A stretch of 64,000 bases of DNA. Origin: Brevundimonas naejangsanensis. Its GTDB lineage: Bacteria; Pseudomonadota; Alphaproteobacteria; Caulobacterales; Caulobacteraceae. The notes below the pieces were generated by a model, which ran no database searches, was not told where the DNA came from, and worked only from the letters and a program-made list of their open reading frames with translations. The DNA lies in the NCBI RefSeq assembly GCF_003627995.1, contig NZ_CP032707.1, positions 979,501-1,043,500 of the forward strand, read 5' to 3'. This document shows, piece after piece, positions 36,436 through 44,643 of this stretch (position 1 is its first letter; every line of letters starts with the position of its first letter). The translations under genes and the position numbers were made by a program.

Positions 36436-39129
36436 TTAACCCTTCGCCAAACCCTTCAGCCGGTACAGCGCCTCCAGCGCCTCGCGCGGGGTCAGGTCGT
36501 CGGGGTCGATGGCGGCGACGGCTTCGTCCAGCACGGACTTCACCGGCGGCGGGGGCGGTTCAGCCGCCGCGAACAGCGGCAGGTCGTCCAGCCGCGCGGT
36601 CGCCGCCTTCTCGTTTTCCAGCCGCTCCAGCACCGCGCGCGCGCGGCCGACGACCGCCGTCGGCACGCCCGCCAGCTTGGCCACCTGCACCCCGTAGGAG
36701 CGGTCCGCCGCCCCGGGCGCCGCCTCGTGCAGGAAGACCAGCTCGCCGTTCCACTCCTTGGCCTTCATCGACAGGTTGCAGACGTGGTCCAGCCGCTCCT
36801 CCAGCCGCGCCAGCTCATGATAGTGGGTGGCGAACAGGGTGCGCGCGCGGTTGGTCTCGTGCAGGGCCTCGGCCGTGGCCCAGGCGATGGCCAGGCCGTC
36901 GTAGGTGGCGGTGCCGCGCCCGATCTCGTCCAGCACGACGAAGCTGCGTTCCGTCGCCTGGGTCAGGATGGCGGCCGTCTCTACCATCTCCATCATGAAG
37001 GTGGAGCGGCCGCGCGCCAGATCGTCGCCCGCGCCGACTCTGGAGAACAGCCGGTCGACCACGCCCAGCTTCATCGACTGCGCCGGCACAAAGGCCCCGG
37101 CCTGGGCCAGCACCACCAACAGGGCGTTCTGGCGCAGGAAGGTCGACTTGCCCGCCATGTTCGGTCCGGTGACGATGGACAGGCGCGAGGCCCCGACGCC
37201 GTCGCCCGCCAGCTGGCAGTTGTTCGGGGTATAGGGCTGGCCTTGCGCCTTCACCGCCGCCTCGACCACCGGGTGGCGGCCCGCCTCGACGGCGAAGCAC
37301 AGGCTGTCGTCGACGCTGGGGCGCACGGCCCCGACCTCTTCGGCCCATTCGGCCAGGGCGGCGTGGGCGTCCAGTTCGGCCAGGGCCTCGGCTGCGCCCT
37401 GCAGCGGTCCGGCCAGACGCGCCACCTCGCGGCGCCAGCCCTCGAAGGTCTCGGCCTCGATGGCCAGGGCGCGGTGCCCGGCCTGGCTGATCTTGGCGTC
37501 CAGCTCCGACAGTTCGACCGTGGTGAAGCGCACCTGATTGGCCAGGGTCTGGCGGTGGATGAAGGGGCTGTCCGGTCCCGCGCGCAACAGGGGTTCGGCC
37601 GCCTTGGCGCTGGTCTCTAGGAAGTAGCCGAGGACGGCGTTGTGGCGCACCTTGAAGGCGACGCCGCTGTCGGCGACCGCCTTGGCTTCCAGTTCGGCGA
37701 TGATCTTGCGGCTGTCGTCGCGCAGGGTGCGGGCGGCGTCCAGTTCGGGCCGGTGGCCGGGGTTCACATAGCCGCCGTCGCGCGCCAGGTGCGGCGGCTC
37801 GTCCATCAGGCCGTCGGTCAGCTCGGCCAGAAGGTGCGACAGGTCGCCCTCAAGCGCCAGTCGGTCCAGGCAGGCGGTCACCCGCGCCGGCGGCCCGGCC
37901 AGCGGGTCGTTGGCGCAGGCGGCGAACAGGGCGCTGAGACCTTCAGCCGTCGTCAGGCCCGAGCGGATCGCCGCCAGATCGCGCGGTCCGCCGCGTCCCA
38001 GCGCCAGCCGCGAGGTCGCCCGCGCCACATCGGCCGAGGCGCGCAAAGACTCGCGCAGGTCGCGTCGCAGATCGCGCCGCTCCAGCAGCCACTCCACGGC
38101 GTCCAGCCCGGCGTTGATCGCCGCCGGATCGCGCAAGGGCCGCGAGATGCGTTCGGCCAGCGCCCGCGCCCCGCCCGAGGTCACGGTGCGGTCGATGGCG
38201 TGCAGCAGACTGCCGTCGCGCTCGCCCCTCTGGGTGCGGTCGATCTCTAAGCTGAGGCGCGTCGCCGGGTCGATAGCGAGAAAGCCGCTCTCGCCCGAGC
38301 GGCGCGGCGGGGTCAGGGCGGGAATCCTGCCCGCCTGCGTCGTCTCCAGATAGGCGGCGATCAGGCCCAGTGCGGAAACTTCCGCCTCTTCGAAGGCGCC
38401 GAAACCGTCCAGCGCCGAGACGCCGTAAAGCCGCTGCACCCGATCCTTCGCCCCGACCGGCTCGGCCAGGGCCTGGGGCATGGCCTGAACCACGCCGCCC
38501 GAGCCGTCCAGCGCGCCCTTCATCGTCTCGTCCGAGAACAGGCGATCGGGGACCAGCACCTCCGACGGCCGGAACGCCGCCAACGCCGCGCCCAGATCGT
38601 TGAGGTCGCAGGCGACCGAATCCACCACGCCCGCCGACAGTTCGACCACCGCCACGGCGGCCCTTCCTTTACGGATCGCCACGGCCGCCAGCCGGTTGGC
38701 GCCGCGCGCGTCCAGCAGCGTGTCCTCGGTCAGGGTGCCGGGCGTCACCACCCGCACGATGTCGCGGTGGACCACGGCCTTGGAGCCGCGCTTCTTGGCC
38801 TCGGCCGGGTCTTCCAGCTGTTCGCAGACGGCGACCTTGAAGCCCTGGCGGATCAGCCGCGCCAGATAGCCGTCCATGGCGTGGACGGGCACCCCGGCCA
38901 TGGGGATGTCCTCGCCCTGGTGCTTGCCGCGTTTGGTCAGGGCGATGCCCAGCGCCGCCGCCGCCTTCTGCGCGTCCTCGAAGAACAGTTCGTAGAAGTC
39001 GCCCATACGGAAGAACAGCATGGCTTCGGGCTGTGTAGCCTTGACCGACAGGTATTGGGCCATGACCGGCGTGGTGCCAGCGTCGGGCTTGAGGTCGGTT
39101 TTCGGCGGGTGGGAAAGCGGCGCGTTCAT
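36436..39129 (-). CDS. mutS: DNA mismatch repair protein MutS
   Basis: ATP-dependent mismatch recognition protein. 897 residues. The N-terminal mismatch-binding domain contains the conserved Phe-x-Glu region (FFRMGDFYELFFEDA). The Walker A is TGPNMAGKSTFLRQNALL, the Walker B is VVLDEIGRGTATYDGLAIAW, and the helix-turn-helix tail SYGVQVAKLAGVP follows. It heads the minus-strand cluster that continues with glnD, murJ and trpS. Confidence 0.97.
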   Translation of the reverse strand: MNAPLSHPPKTDLKPDAGTTPVMAQYLSVKATQPEAMLFFRMGDFYELFFEDAQKAAAALGIALTKRGKHQGEDIPMAGVPVHAMDGYLARLIRQGFKVAVCEQLEDPAEAKKRGSKAVVHRDIVRVVTPGTLTEDTLLDARGANRLAAVAIRKGRAAVAVVELSAGVVDSVACDLNDLGAALAAFRPSEVLVPDRLFSDETMKGALDGSGGVVQAMPQALAEPVGAKDRVQRLYGVSALDGFGAFEEAEVSALGLIAAYLETTQAGRIPALTPPRRSGESGFLAIDPATRLSLEIDRTQRGERDGSLLHAIDRTVTSGGARALAERISRPLRDPAAINAGLDAVEWLLERRDLRRDLRESLRASADVARATSRLALGRGGPRDLAAIRSGLTTAEGLSALFAACANDPLAGPPARVTACLDRLALEGDLSHLLAELTDGLMDEPPHLARDGGYVNPGHRPELDAARTLRDDSRKIIAELEAKAVADSGVAFKVRHNAVLGYFLETSAKAAEPLLRAGPDSPFIHRQTLANQVRFTTVELSELDAKISQAGHRALAIEAETFEGWRREVARLAGPLQGAAEALAELDAHAALAEWAEEVGAVRPSVDDSLCFAVEAGRHPVVEAAVKAQGQPYTPNNCQLAGDGVGASRLSIVTGPNMAGKSTFLRQNALLVVLAQAGAFVPAQSMKLGVVDRLFSRVGAGDDLARGRSTFMMEMVETAAILTQATERSFVVLDEIGRGTATYDGLAIAWATAEALHETNRARTLFATHYHELARLEERLDHVCNLSMKAKEWNGELVFLHEAAPGAADRSYGVQVAKLAGVPTAVVGRARAVLERLENEKAATARLDDLPLFAAAEPPPPPVKSVLDEAVAAIDPDDLTPREALEALYRLKGLAKG

Positions 39130-39235
39130 CTGACCCGCAGGGTGGCGGATCGGGACGGCGGCCTCAAGCGCGGGCGGCGCCGCTCATGCACAGGGGCGCG
39201 GTTTCCCGCGCCCGGCCTGTGGATAGGCGTAAATT

Positions 39236-40147
39236 TCAGGCCGCGTGAACCAGGCGCAGGCGGGGGCGCGAGGCCAGGGCGGCGGGCGTCTCGTCCAGGG
39301 CCAGGGCGTCCCAGTCGATGTCGGGCGTCGGCGCGTGGGAGGCGGCGATGATGGCGCGCAGCTCGGCCGAGGAGGCCACGCTGGCGATGACCGAAGCCAC
39401 CCCCGGCAGGGTCAGCACATAGGCCAGGGCGGCCTGCATCGGATCGACGCGCGCCTCGGCCAGGCGGCGGCGCGTGCGCGACAGGGCCATGCCGTGGGCG
39501 GCCAGCTCCGGCGGCAGGCTCTCGCGGTTGGCGAACAGCAACCCTTGCGCAAAGACCGAGGCCAGATGCACCTCGATGCCCTGCCCGGCCAGATCGGCGA
39601 TGACGCCGGCACGCGCCGCGCGCTGGTCCAGGATGTTGCAGGTCAGCTGCACCACGTCGGGCTGGAAGCGGCGCGCCAGCAGGCCGGGACCGTCCTCGAC
39701 CGTGGCGATGAAGCCGACCTTGCGGAAGACGCCGCGCGCCTTGAGCGCCTGCAGCCGATCCCACAGGGCGCGGCCCTCGGCCCCCGCCAGATCAGCGGCG
39801 TTCTGCACCAGGACGGCGTCGCCGCGCGGCAGGCCCATGCGCTCCAGCGAGCGGCGGGCGCGCGCCTCGACCCGGTCCAGGCCATCGGCCAGGGGCACGG
39901 TGCGCACGGTGACGCGGAAGGGCGAGGGGAAGGGCCAGGCCTGGCCCAGCATGCGCTCGACGTCGCCCTCGGGCTGGGTGGCGACCAGGCCGATCCCGGA
40001 GTCTCCGGCGGTCTGCAGCAGATGGCGCATGGCCTCCTCCCGCTGGCCGGGCGGCAGCGGGCGAGACCGTTCAGGCTCGGTCGCCACGGCGATGGCGAGC
40101 CTGTCGGCCGGAGAGGGCGGGACGGCGAATCTCACGACGCCGATCAT
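39236..40147 (-). CDS. Aldo/keto reductase-like pseudoenzyme
   Basis: 303 residues of the aldo/keto reductase superfamily, recognisable by GVFRKVGFIATVEDG, FQPDVVQLTCNILDQRA, VHLASVFAQGLL and VDPMQAALAYVLTLPGVASVIASVAS. The canonical D-T-A-x-x-Y-G catalytic segment is replaced by LVATQPEGDVERMLG. The catalytic Lys site reads VTVRTVP and the His site DAVLVQN. By my alignment, Asp, Tyr, Lys and His are all lost. In Caulobacter, the division regulator KidO is an AKR homologue without oxidoreductase activity, so a regulatory role is a reasonable guess here, not a finding. Confidence 0.8.
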   Translation of the reverse strand: MIGVVRFAVPPSPADRLAIAVATEPERSRPLPPGQREEAMRHLLQTAGDSGIGLVATQPEGDVERMLGQAWPFPSPFRVTVRTVPLADGLDRVEARARRSLERMGLPRGDAVLVQNAADLAGAEGRALWDRLQALKARGVFRKVGFIATVEDGPGLLARRFQPDVVQLTCNILDQRAARAGVIADLAGQGIEVHLASVFAQGLLFANRESLPPELAAHGMALSRTRRRLAEARVDPMQAALAYVLTLPGVASVIASVASSAELRAIIAASHAPTPDIDWDALALDETPAALASRPRLRLVHAA

Positions 40148-40202
40148 CCGCGCGAAAGCTTAAGGGAGATTGACCGAAATCAATGCAAGCAGCGAACGGC
40201 GC

Positions 40203-40835
40203 CTAATCGGCGTCCGGCTGGCGGTCCGGATGGGCGGCGAGAAAGTCGGGATGGAGCTCGGCCCGGGCCTCGATTTCCAGCAGGCGCGGAAAGCCCGCCA
40301 GGTCGACGTGGAACCGGCGCGCGGAATAGAGCTGCGGGATCAGGTAGCAGTCGGCCAGGGTCGGCCGGTCGCCGAAACACCAGCCGTCGCCATGGCGCAC
40401 CACCAGGGCCTCCAGGGCCTTGAAGCCGTCGACGATCCAGCGCGCCGCCCAGGCGTCGAGCCCGGCCTGATCGGCGCCCAGGGCGCGCACCGCCTTCAGG
40501 ACCCGCAGATTGTTCAGCGGGTGAATGTCGCAGCCGACCACCGCCGCCATGGCCCGCACCTGGGCGCGCCCCGCCGCGTCGGGCGGCAAGAGGGCCGGCT
40601 CGGGATGGGTCTCCTCCAGCCACTCCAGGATGGCCGGGCTCTGGGTCAGGACCAGGCCGTCGCCGGTCTCCAGCGCCGGGACCAGGCCCTGCGGGTTGAG
40701 CCTGAGATAGGCTTCGGCGCCTTGCGCCTCCGTGCGCAGGTCCAGCGGCGCCGTCTCATAGGCCAGGCCCTTGAGGTTGAGGGCGATGCGGGTGCGGTAG
40801 CTCGTGCCCGAGCGCCAGTAGCCGTGCAGGATCAT
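40203..40835 (-). CDS. maiA: Maleylacetoacetate isomerase (zeta-class GST)
   Basis: Glutathione-dependent cis-trans isomerase of maleylacetoacetate (or maleylpyruvate) in aromatic acid breakdown. 210 residues starting MILHGYWRSGTSYRTRIALNLKG; the SSCS-like active-site loop reads RSGTSYR. Further zeta-class segments are LNPQGLVPALE, LTQSPAILEWLEE and FGDRPTLADCYLIPQL. Its ATG overlaps the TGA of the FAH gene (ATGA), so the two are translationally coupled and should act sequentially. Confidence 0.92.
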   Translation of the reverse strand: MILHGYWRSGTSYRTRIALNLKGLAYETAPLDLRTEAQGAEAYLRLNPQGLVPALETGDGLVLTQSPAILEWLEETHPEPALLPPDAAGRAQVRAMAAVVGCDIHPLNNLRVLKAVRALGADQAGLDAWAARWIVDGFKALEALVVRHGDGWCFGDRPTLADCYLIPQLYSARRFHVDLAGFPRLLEIEARAELHPDFLAAHPDRQPDAD

Positions 40836-41485
40836 GCCGTCACCGTGAAGCGCAGCGGCGGCAGGCCTGCGATCGTCGCCTCGACCCGGTCGCCGGGCGT
40901 GAGCGGGCCGACGCCCTCGGGCGTGCCGGTGAAGATCAGGTCGCCGGGCTTGAGGGTCCACAGGTCGGCGGCCTTGGCCAGGACGCCCTCGACGTCCCAG
41001 ATCATGTCCGACAGCCGGCCCGACTGGCGAACCTCGCCGTTGACCGTCAACTTGATGGCGGCGTCTGGCGCGGGCGCGGTCAGGCTCAGGGCGCCGCAGG
41101 GGGCCGACTGGTCGAACGCCTTGCCCGCCTCCCACGGCCGCCCTTTGGCTTTCGCCTCGGCTTGCAGGTCGCGCCGCGTCAGATCGACGCCTACGGCCCA
41201 GCCGACGGGCCGCGCGTCCGGGCCCAGGGCCACGACCAGTTCGACTTCGTAGTGCAGGTTCGCCGTCGCGGGCGGATAGGCCGGATCGGCCCCGTCCGTA
41301 ACCAGGCCGTCGGCGGGCTTGGAGAAGAAGAAGGGCGCGGGCTTGTCCGGATCGGCGCCCATTTCGCGGGCGTGGGCGGCGTAGTTCTGGCCCACGCACA
41401 GCACGCGCCGCACCGGCAGGCGCCGGACGTCGCCGTCGATCGGCAGGGAAGGCGTCGGGGCGGGCGGGAACAGCCATTCGGTCAT
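40832..41485 (-). CDS. Fumarylacetoacetate hydrolase family protein
   Basis: 217-residue C-C bond hydrolase of the short FAH group (fumarylpyruvate hydrolase/acylpyruvase-like). The motifs are VLCVGQNYAAHAREMG, the metal-binding ExE in HYEVELVVALG with the later Asp in VGVDLTRRDLQ, and LIFTGTPEGVGPL. Coupled by a four-base overlap with the isomerase gene, it would hydrolyse the fumaryl product. The short length favours a fumarylpyruvate-type over a classical FahA substrate, but this is inference. Confidence 0.9.
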   Translation of the reverse strand: MTEWLFPPAPTPSLPIDGDVRRLPVRRVLCVGQNYAAHAREMGADPDKPAPFFFSKPADGLVTDGADPAYPPATANLHYEVELVVALGPDARPVGWAVGVDLTRRDLQAEAKAKGRPWEAGKAFDQSAPCGALSLTAPAPDAAIKLTVNGEVRQSGRLSDMIWDVEGVLAKAADLWTLKPGDLIFTGTPEGVGPLTPGDRVEATIAGLPPLRFTVTA

Positions 41486-41550
41486 GACGACTGTTCTAGG
41501 GCCAGGCCCTCGCCCGCGCCAGAGGTCGCGGGCTCACGCTCGGCGTCACA

Positions 41551-41576
41551 GGAACCTTGATCGTCGGTGTGGCGTT
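41551..41576 (+). promoter_or_regulatory. EcfG/SigT-type general stress promoter
   Basis: GGAAC at 41551-41555 and CGTT at 41573-41576 are separated by 17 bp, the consensus for the alphaproteobacterial general stress sigma factor EcfG. It lies 58 bp upstream of the DUF883-like gene. Confidence 0.75.
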
Positions 41577-41633
41577 CCGGGCTGGGCTTCTCTATTTAAT
41601 CGTCAAGCTTACACAAGGAGCGGAGCGCGCATC

Positions 41634-41978
41634 ATGGCCACGTCCAAGGCTCGGGAAGACATCAAGAACGACCTCAAGACCCTCAAGGAGGACCTGAAGG
41701 CCGGCGCCCGCGAGGAAACCCAGCGCCTGAAGGAAAAGGCCTCGGAGGCCGAAGCCCGCCTGCGCGAGCAGGGCGAGGAGCTGCGCGAGAAGGCCCGCGG
41801 CTATTACGACAGCGCCCGCCTGCGCGGCCGCGACTATTACGACGACGCCGCCGAACGGTTCGACGAGGCCCATCGCTACGTCGTCGAACGGGTGCAGGAG
41901 CGCCCGATCCAGTCCACCGCCATCGCCCTGGGCGTCGGCGTGGTGCTCGGCCTGCTGCTCGCCGGTCGTCGCCGCTGA
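41634..41978 (+). CDS. DUF883/ElaB-like membrane-anchored protein
   Basis: 114 residues, mostly charged amphipathic helix (EDIKNDLKTLKEDLKAGAREETQRLKEKAS...) with coiled-coil character. A C-terminal transmembrane helix of GxxxG type (IALGVGVVLGLLLAGRRR) ends in three arginines. This is the architecture of ElaB/YqjD stress proteins that tether ribosomes or stabilise membranes in stationary phase. AAGGAG lies upstream. The promoter at 41551 is EcfG-like, and the gene overlaps the next by one base (TGATG). Confidence 0.85.
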   Translation: MATSKAREDIKNDLKTLKEDLKAGAREETQRLKEKASEAEARLREQGEELREKARGYYDSARLRGRDYYDDAAERFDEAHRYVVERVQERPIQSTAIALGVGVVLGLLLAGRRR

Positions 41979-42367
41979 TGCTGGGGCGGGGGCTCATCAA
42001 CCGCGCGGTGGCGACCTTCATCGCCGCCGGCGCGGGCTTCGTGGCCATGGTCGCCTTGGGGGCCACGGTCTATTACCTGCTGCTGCTGGTCGTGCCGCCG
42101 GTGATCGGGGCGGCCCTGACCGCCCTGCTGTTCGCCCTGGTCGCGGCCGTCGTCGCCCTGGTCTTCGTGCGCCGCGCGCACGGCGGCGAGGAGGAAGAGG
42201 AGCCGGAAGGCCTGGCCGAGCGGGCCCTGCACCTGTTCCAGCAGCGCCCGCTCCTGGGCGCCGCAGCGGCCCTGGCGGGGGGCTTCATCTTCCTGCGCAA
42301 TCCGGCCCTGGCCACCATGGTGGCGGCGGCCTTCACCGAGAAGAGCCGCGTCCGCCGTCGTCGCTAA
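41978..42367 (+). CDS. Holin-superfamily-like small membrane protein
   Basis: 129 residues with two long hydrophobic helices near the N-terminus (ATFIAAGAGFVAMVALGATVYYLLLLVV; IGAALTALLFALVAAVVALVFV), an acidic EEEEE loop, a third weaker hydrophobic stretch, and a basic tail. It resembles the phage-holin-3-like (DUF1469/YqjE) family that accompanies YqjD/ElaB-type proteins in stress operons. It shares one base with the preceding gene, so co-translation is likely. Confidence 0.75.
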   Translation: MLGRGLINRAVATFIAAGAGFVAMVALGATVYYLLLLVVPPVIGAALTALLFALVAAVVALVFVRRAHGGEEEEEPEGLAERALHLFQQRPLLGAAAALAGGFIFLRNPALATMVAAAFTEKSRVRRRR

Positions 42368-42380
42368 ACGAGGGTTCCGG

Positions 42381-42405
42381 CGGAACGGTCAAGTCTCCGA
42401 GACGT
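42381..42405 (+). promoter_or_regulatory. EcfG/SigT-type general stress promoter
   Basis: GGAAC at 42381-42385 and CGTT at 42402-42405 with a 16-bp spacer, 77 bp upstream of the DUF1328 gene. Confidence 0.78.
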
Positions 42406-42481
42406 TTGTTCCGGCAAGCGGCGTTGTCGACGGGAGGGGTCGAAAGCCCGCTCCCGTCAACGATTATCGGAGGGTTCGCCT

Positions 42482-42661
42482 ATGCTTCGCTGGGCCATCA
42501 TCTTCTTCATCATCGCCCTGGTCGCGGCCGTCCTCGGCTTCGGCGGCATCTCGGGCATGTCGTTCGAGATCGCCAAATTCATCGCCATCATCGCCGTCAT
42601 CCTCTTCGTCATCTCCCTGCTGATCGGCGGGCTGAGGGGACGGGGCGGACCGCGCATCTAG
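42482..42661 (+). CDS. DUF1328 small membrane protein
   Basis: 59 residues, [20 protein letters not shown] followed by [20 protein letters not shown] and [19 protein letters not shown]. It has two transmembrane helices, matching DUF1328 (YtjA-like). GGAGGG precedes the ATG by seven bases. The EcfG-like promoter directly upstream fits the stress-induced behaviour known for such proteins. A strong terminator follows at 42686. Confidence 0.9.
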   Translation: MLRWAIIFFIIALVAAVLGFGGISGMSFEIAKFIAIIAVILFVISLLIGGLRGRGGPRI

Positions 42662-42685
42662 GGCTCGCTTGAACCCCAGGAACCC

Positions 42686-42717
42686 AGGGCCGCGACCTCG
42701 GCGTCGCGGCCCTTTTT
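42686..42717 (+). terminator. Intrinsic terminator after the DUF1328 gene
   Basis: A perfect 10-bp stem AGGGCCGCGA (42686-42695) / TCGCGGCCCT (42704-42713), 8-base loop, then TTTTT. Confidence 0.9.
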
Positions 42718-42742
42718 CGTGTCCGAATGAGCGGAAACGCAA

Positions 42743-43540
42743 TCAGGGCGCCTCAGCCCTGCGGCGCGGCAGACGCCAGATCTGGTGGTCGGCGAAGCCC
42801 CGCCCGTCCCAGGCTACGGCCGAGACCGTCACCGCCTCGACGTCCCACTCGATGCGGTTGAAACTGGGCGGCGCCCCGCGCTCGCGGTGCGACAGCGTCC
42901 CGCAGCCGACCGCATAGGAACAGTGGTCGGCCAGGCGGATGGGCAGGGCGAAGGGCACATGGACATGGCCGCTGACCACCAGGTCGACCCCGGCCTCGGC
43001 GAAGATGCGGGCGGCGGCCTCGCCGCGCTTGACCGCGCCGGTCATGGGGGCGCCGATCATCTCGATCAAAGGATGGTGGCAGGCCAGGACGCGCAGCGCT
43101 CCGGCGGGCGCCCGGCGCAGGGCCTCGGCCGCCCGGCGCGTCTGGTCGAGATCGATCACGCCCTTGGACCAGTTGGGCCGCGCCTGCCAGCCGCGCGCCG
43201 TGGTCACGCCGCGCACCATCAGGGCGTCGTGGCGGAACTCGTGGTCGTGGGCCGGATGACCCGTCGCCCGTTCGAAGGCGCGCCAGGGCCAGAACAGCCG
43301 CGCCGCCACGTCCCAATAGGGCACGTCGTGGTTGCCCACGGTGACGAAGACCGGCGCGGGCAGGGCCTCAAGCCAGGCGGCGGCGGCGGCGAACTCGGCG
43401 GGCAGGCCGCGCTGGGTGATGTCGCCGGTGACCAGGATCAGGTCGGCCCCGGCGCCCCGGGCGTAGTCCAGCGCCGCCGCCGTCGCGTGAACATGCTCGC
43501 AGCCGAAATGCACGTCCGAGAACTGTAGGACCCGCCCCAC
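42743..43540 (-). CDS. Metallophosphoesterase (calcineurin-like)
   Basis: About 265 residues with all metal-binding blocks of the calcineurin-like phosphoesterase fold: FSDVHFG, LVTGDITQRG, VTVGNHDVPYW, LACHHPLIE and VVSGHVHVPF. The GTG start at 43540 shares one base with the TAG of the upstream lipid-kinase gene (CTAGTG), so the two are coupled. That neighbour makes a phospholipid or nucleotide-lipid substrate (for example, removal of a lipid phosphate) possible, but unproven. Confidence 0.88.
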   Translation of the reverse strand: MGRVLQFSDVHFGCEHVHATAAALDYARGAGADLILVTGDITQRGLPAEFAAAAAWLEALPAPVFVTVGNHDVPYWDVAARLFWPWRAFERATGHPAHDHEFRHDALMVRGVTTARGWQARPNWSKGVIDLDQTRRAAEALRRAPAGALRVLACHHPLIEMIGAPMTGAVKRGEAAARIFAEAGVDLVVSGHVHVPFALPIRLADHCSYAVGCGTLSHRERGAPPSFNRIEWDVEAVTVSAVAWDGRGFADHQIWRLPRRRAEAP

Positions 43541-44496
43541 TAGAGACTGTCCGCCCCCGCCTGAAGCCGGGGCGCCAGGGCGGTGAAGGCGCGCGGCCGA
43601 AAGGTCACCGTCGCCTCGCGGCCCAGCAGCATGGGCTCGCCGTCGATCACCGCCGGAATGCGCAGCCGCGCCTCCACGGCGATGCGGCGCGCCGGCCGGG
43701 TCGTCACCGTCGGATCGTGGCGCCAGTCGTCGAACAGGGCGTGGGCCGCCAGGCGGAAGGCCTGGACCGCGTCCGTGGTGTTCATGGCCGCCGCCTCCAG
43801 CCCGGTCGGCGCCGCCATGGCCTTGGAGATCAGCGGGCTGATCAGCACCAGGGCCTCGGCCTTTTCGCGGGGGGCGTCGTCCAGGCTGTAGCGCACCCGG
43901 CCGGTGAAGGCCTGCTTGAGCGCGCGCCGGGCATGGGTCCAGGCCGTCCTCAGCTTGCCCTCGCGAATGGCCTCGCGCGCCGGCGCCCACAAGGCGGGCG
44001 AACCCAGGATGGCGGCGCAATAGAAGGCCTCGCCCTCGACCTCCCCACCGGCGACCGGCTGGGGCGTCCCTTCTTCCAGCGCCAGCCGCAGGGCCGCCTT
44101 CCAGTCCGCCGTGCCGTACAGCGCCTTGGGCAGCATGTTCATGGTGCCGCCGGGCAGGGGGGCGATCAGCGGCCCCTCGGCCCCCGCCCGGGCGGCGACC
44201 GAGCGCGCCGTGCCGTCCCCCGCCAGGACGAAGAGGGCGTCCGGCCGCGCCGCCAGGGCCTCGCCGATCTGCTCGGGGATGCGCGGCCCCTCCAGCACCA
44301 CCACCTCGGCCTCGCACGGATAGACCGCCAGGATGGCCGCCGCCTCGTCGGCCGCCTGGGCGCCGACCCCGCCCGACAGCGGATTGACCAGGATGATCAC
44401 CCGTTCCAGCCGGGCCTCGCGGGTCAGGGCGCGCGTGGGCTCGACGGCGTCATGGTCCTGAGGCGGAGAACCCGGGGCGTCGGGGGCGTCGATCAT
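43540..44496 (-). CDS. Diacylglycerol kinase-family lipid kinase
   Basis: 318 residues of the DAGK catalytic domain family, which phosphorylates diacylglycerol or sphingoid lipids. The ATP-binding segments are RVIILVNPLSGG and VLAGDGTARSVAARAG (GDGT motif), followed by IAPLPGGTMNMLPKALYG. The C-terminal beta domain ends GREATVTFRPRAFTALAPRL. I chose the ATG at 44496 (MIDAPDAPG). Sphingolipid-making Caulobacterales encode several such proteins, so the substrate may be a sphingoid base or diacylglycerol. Confidence 0.87.
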   Translation of the reverse strand: MIDAPDAPGSPPQDHDAVEPTRALTREARLERVIILVNPLSGGVGAQAADEAAAILAVYPCEAEVVVLEGPRIPEQIGEALAARPDALFVLAGDGTARSVAARAGAEGPLIAPLPGGTMNMLPKALYGTADWKAALRLALEEGTPQPVAGGEVEGEAFYCAAILGSPALWAPAREAIREGKLRTAWTHARRALKQAFTGRVRYSLDDAPREKAEALVLISPLISKAMAAPTGLEAAAMNTTDAVQAFRLAAHALFDDWRHDPTVTTRPARRIAVEARLRIPAVIDGEPMLLGREATVTFRPRAFTALAPRLQAGADSL

Positions 44497-44578
44497 GGGC
44501 GGCGAACGCCTGCGCGCGCGGCCAGTTCCTTCCACGGCGACGCTTGAAAAATATTGTGAAGCTGCCGGCCTTCGCCCC

Positions 44579-44603
44579 GGAACCGCCGCCTTCCGCTGGC
44601 GTT
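44579..44603 (+). promoter_or_regulatory. EcfG/SigT-type general stress promoter
   Basis: GGAAC at 44579-44583 and CGTT at 44600-44603 with a 16-bp spacer, 41 bp upstream of the glycine-zipper lipoprotein gene. Confidence 0.75.
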
Positions 44604-44643
44604 ATCGAATTTCAGGGGAGCCTTAGGGATGAAGGACAGATCC

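Noticed and set aside
41592..41873. Minus-strand hydrophobic frame opposite the DUF883 gene
   Set aside because: Antisense of a Glu/Lys/Arg-rich coding sequence gives Leu/Ala/Phe-rich frames automatically; no independent support.
41978..42367. Holin-like gene as a prophage remnant
   Set aside because: No other phage gene is present. The gene overlaps a stress-type DUF883 gene behind an EcfG promoter, which fits a chromosomal stress operon.
42406..42672. An 88-codon frame overlapping the DUF1328 gene
   Set aside because: His/Arg-rich translation of the wrong frame. The 59-residue DUF1328 frame has a ribosome site, a promoter and a family match.
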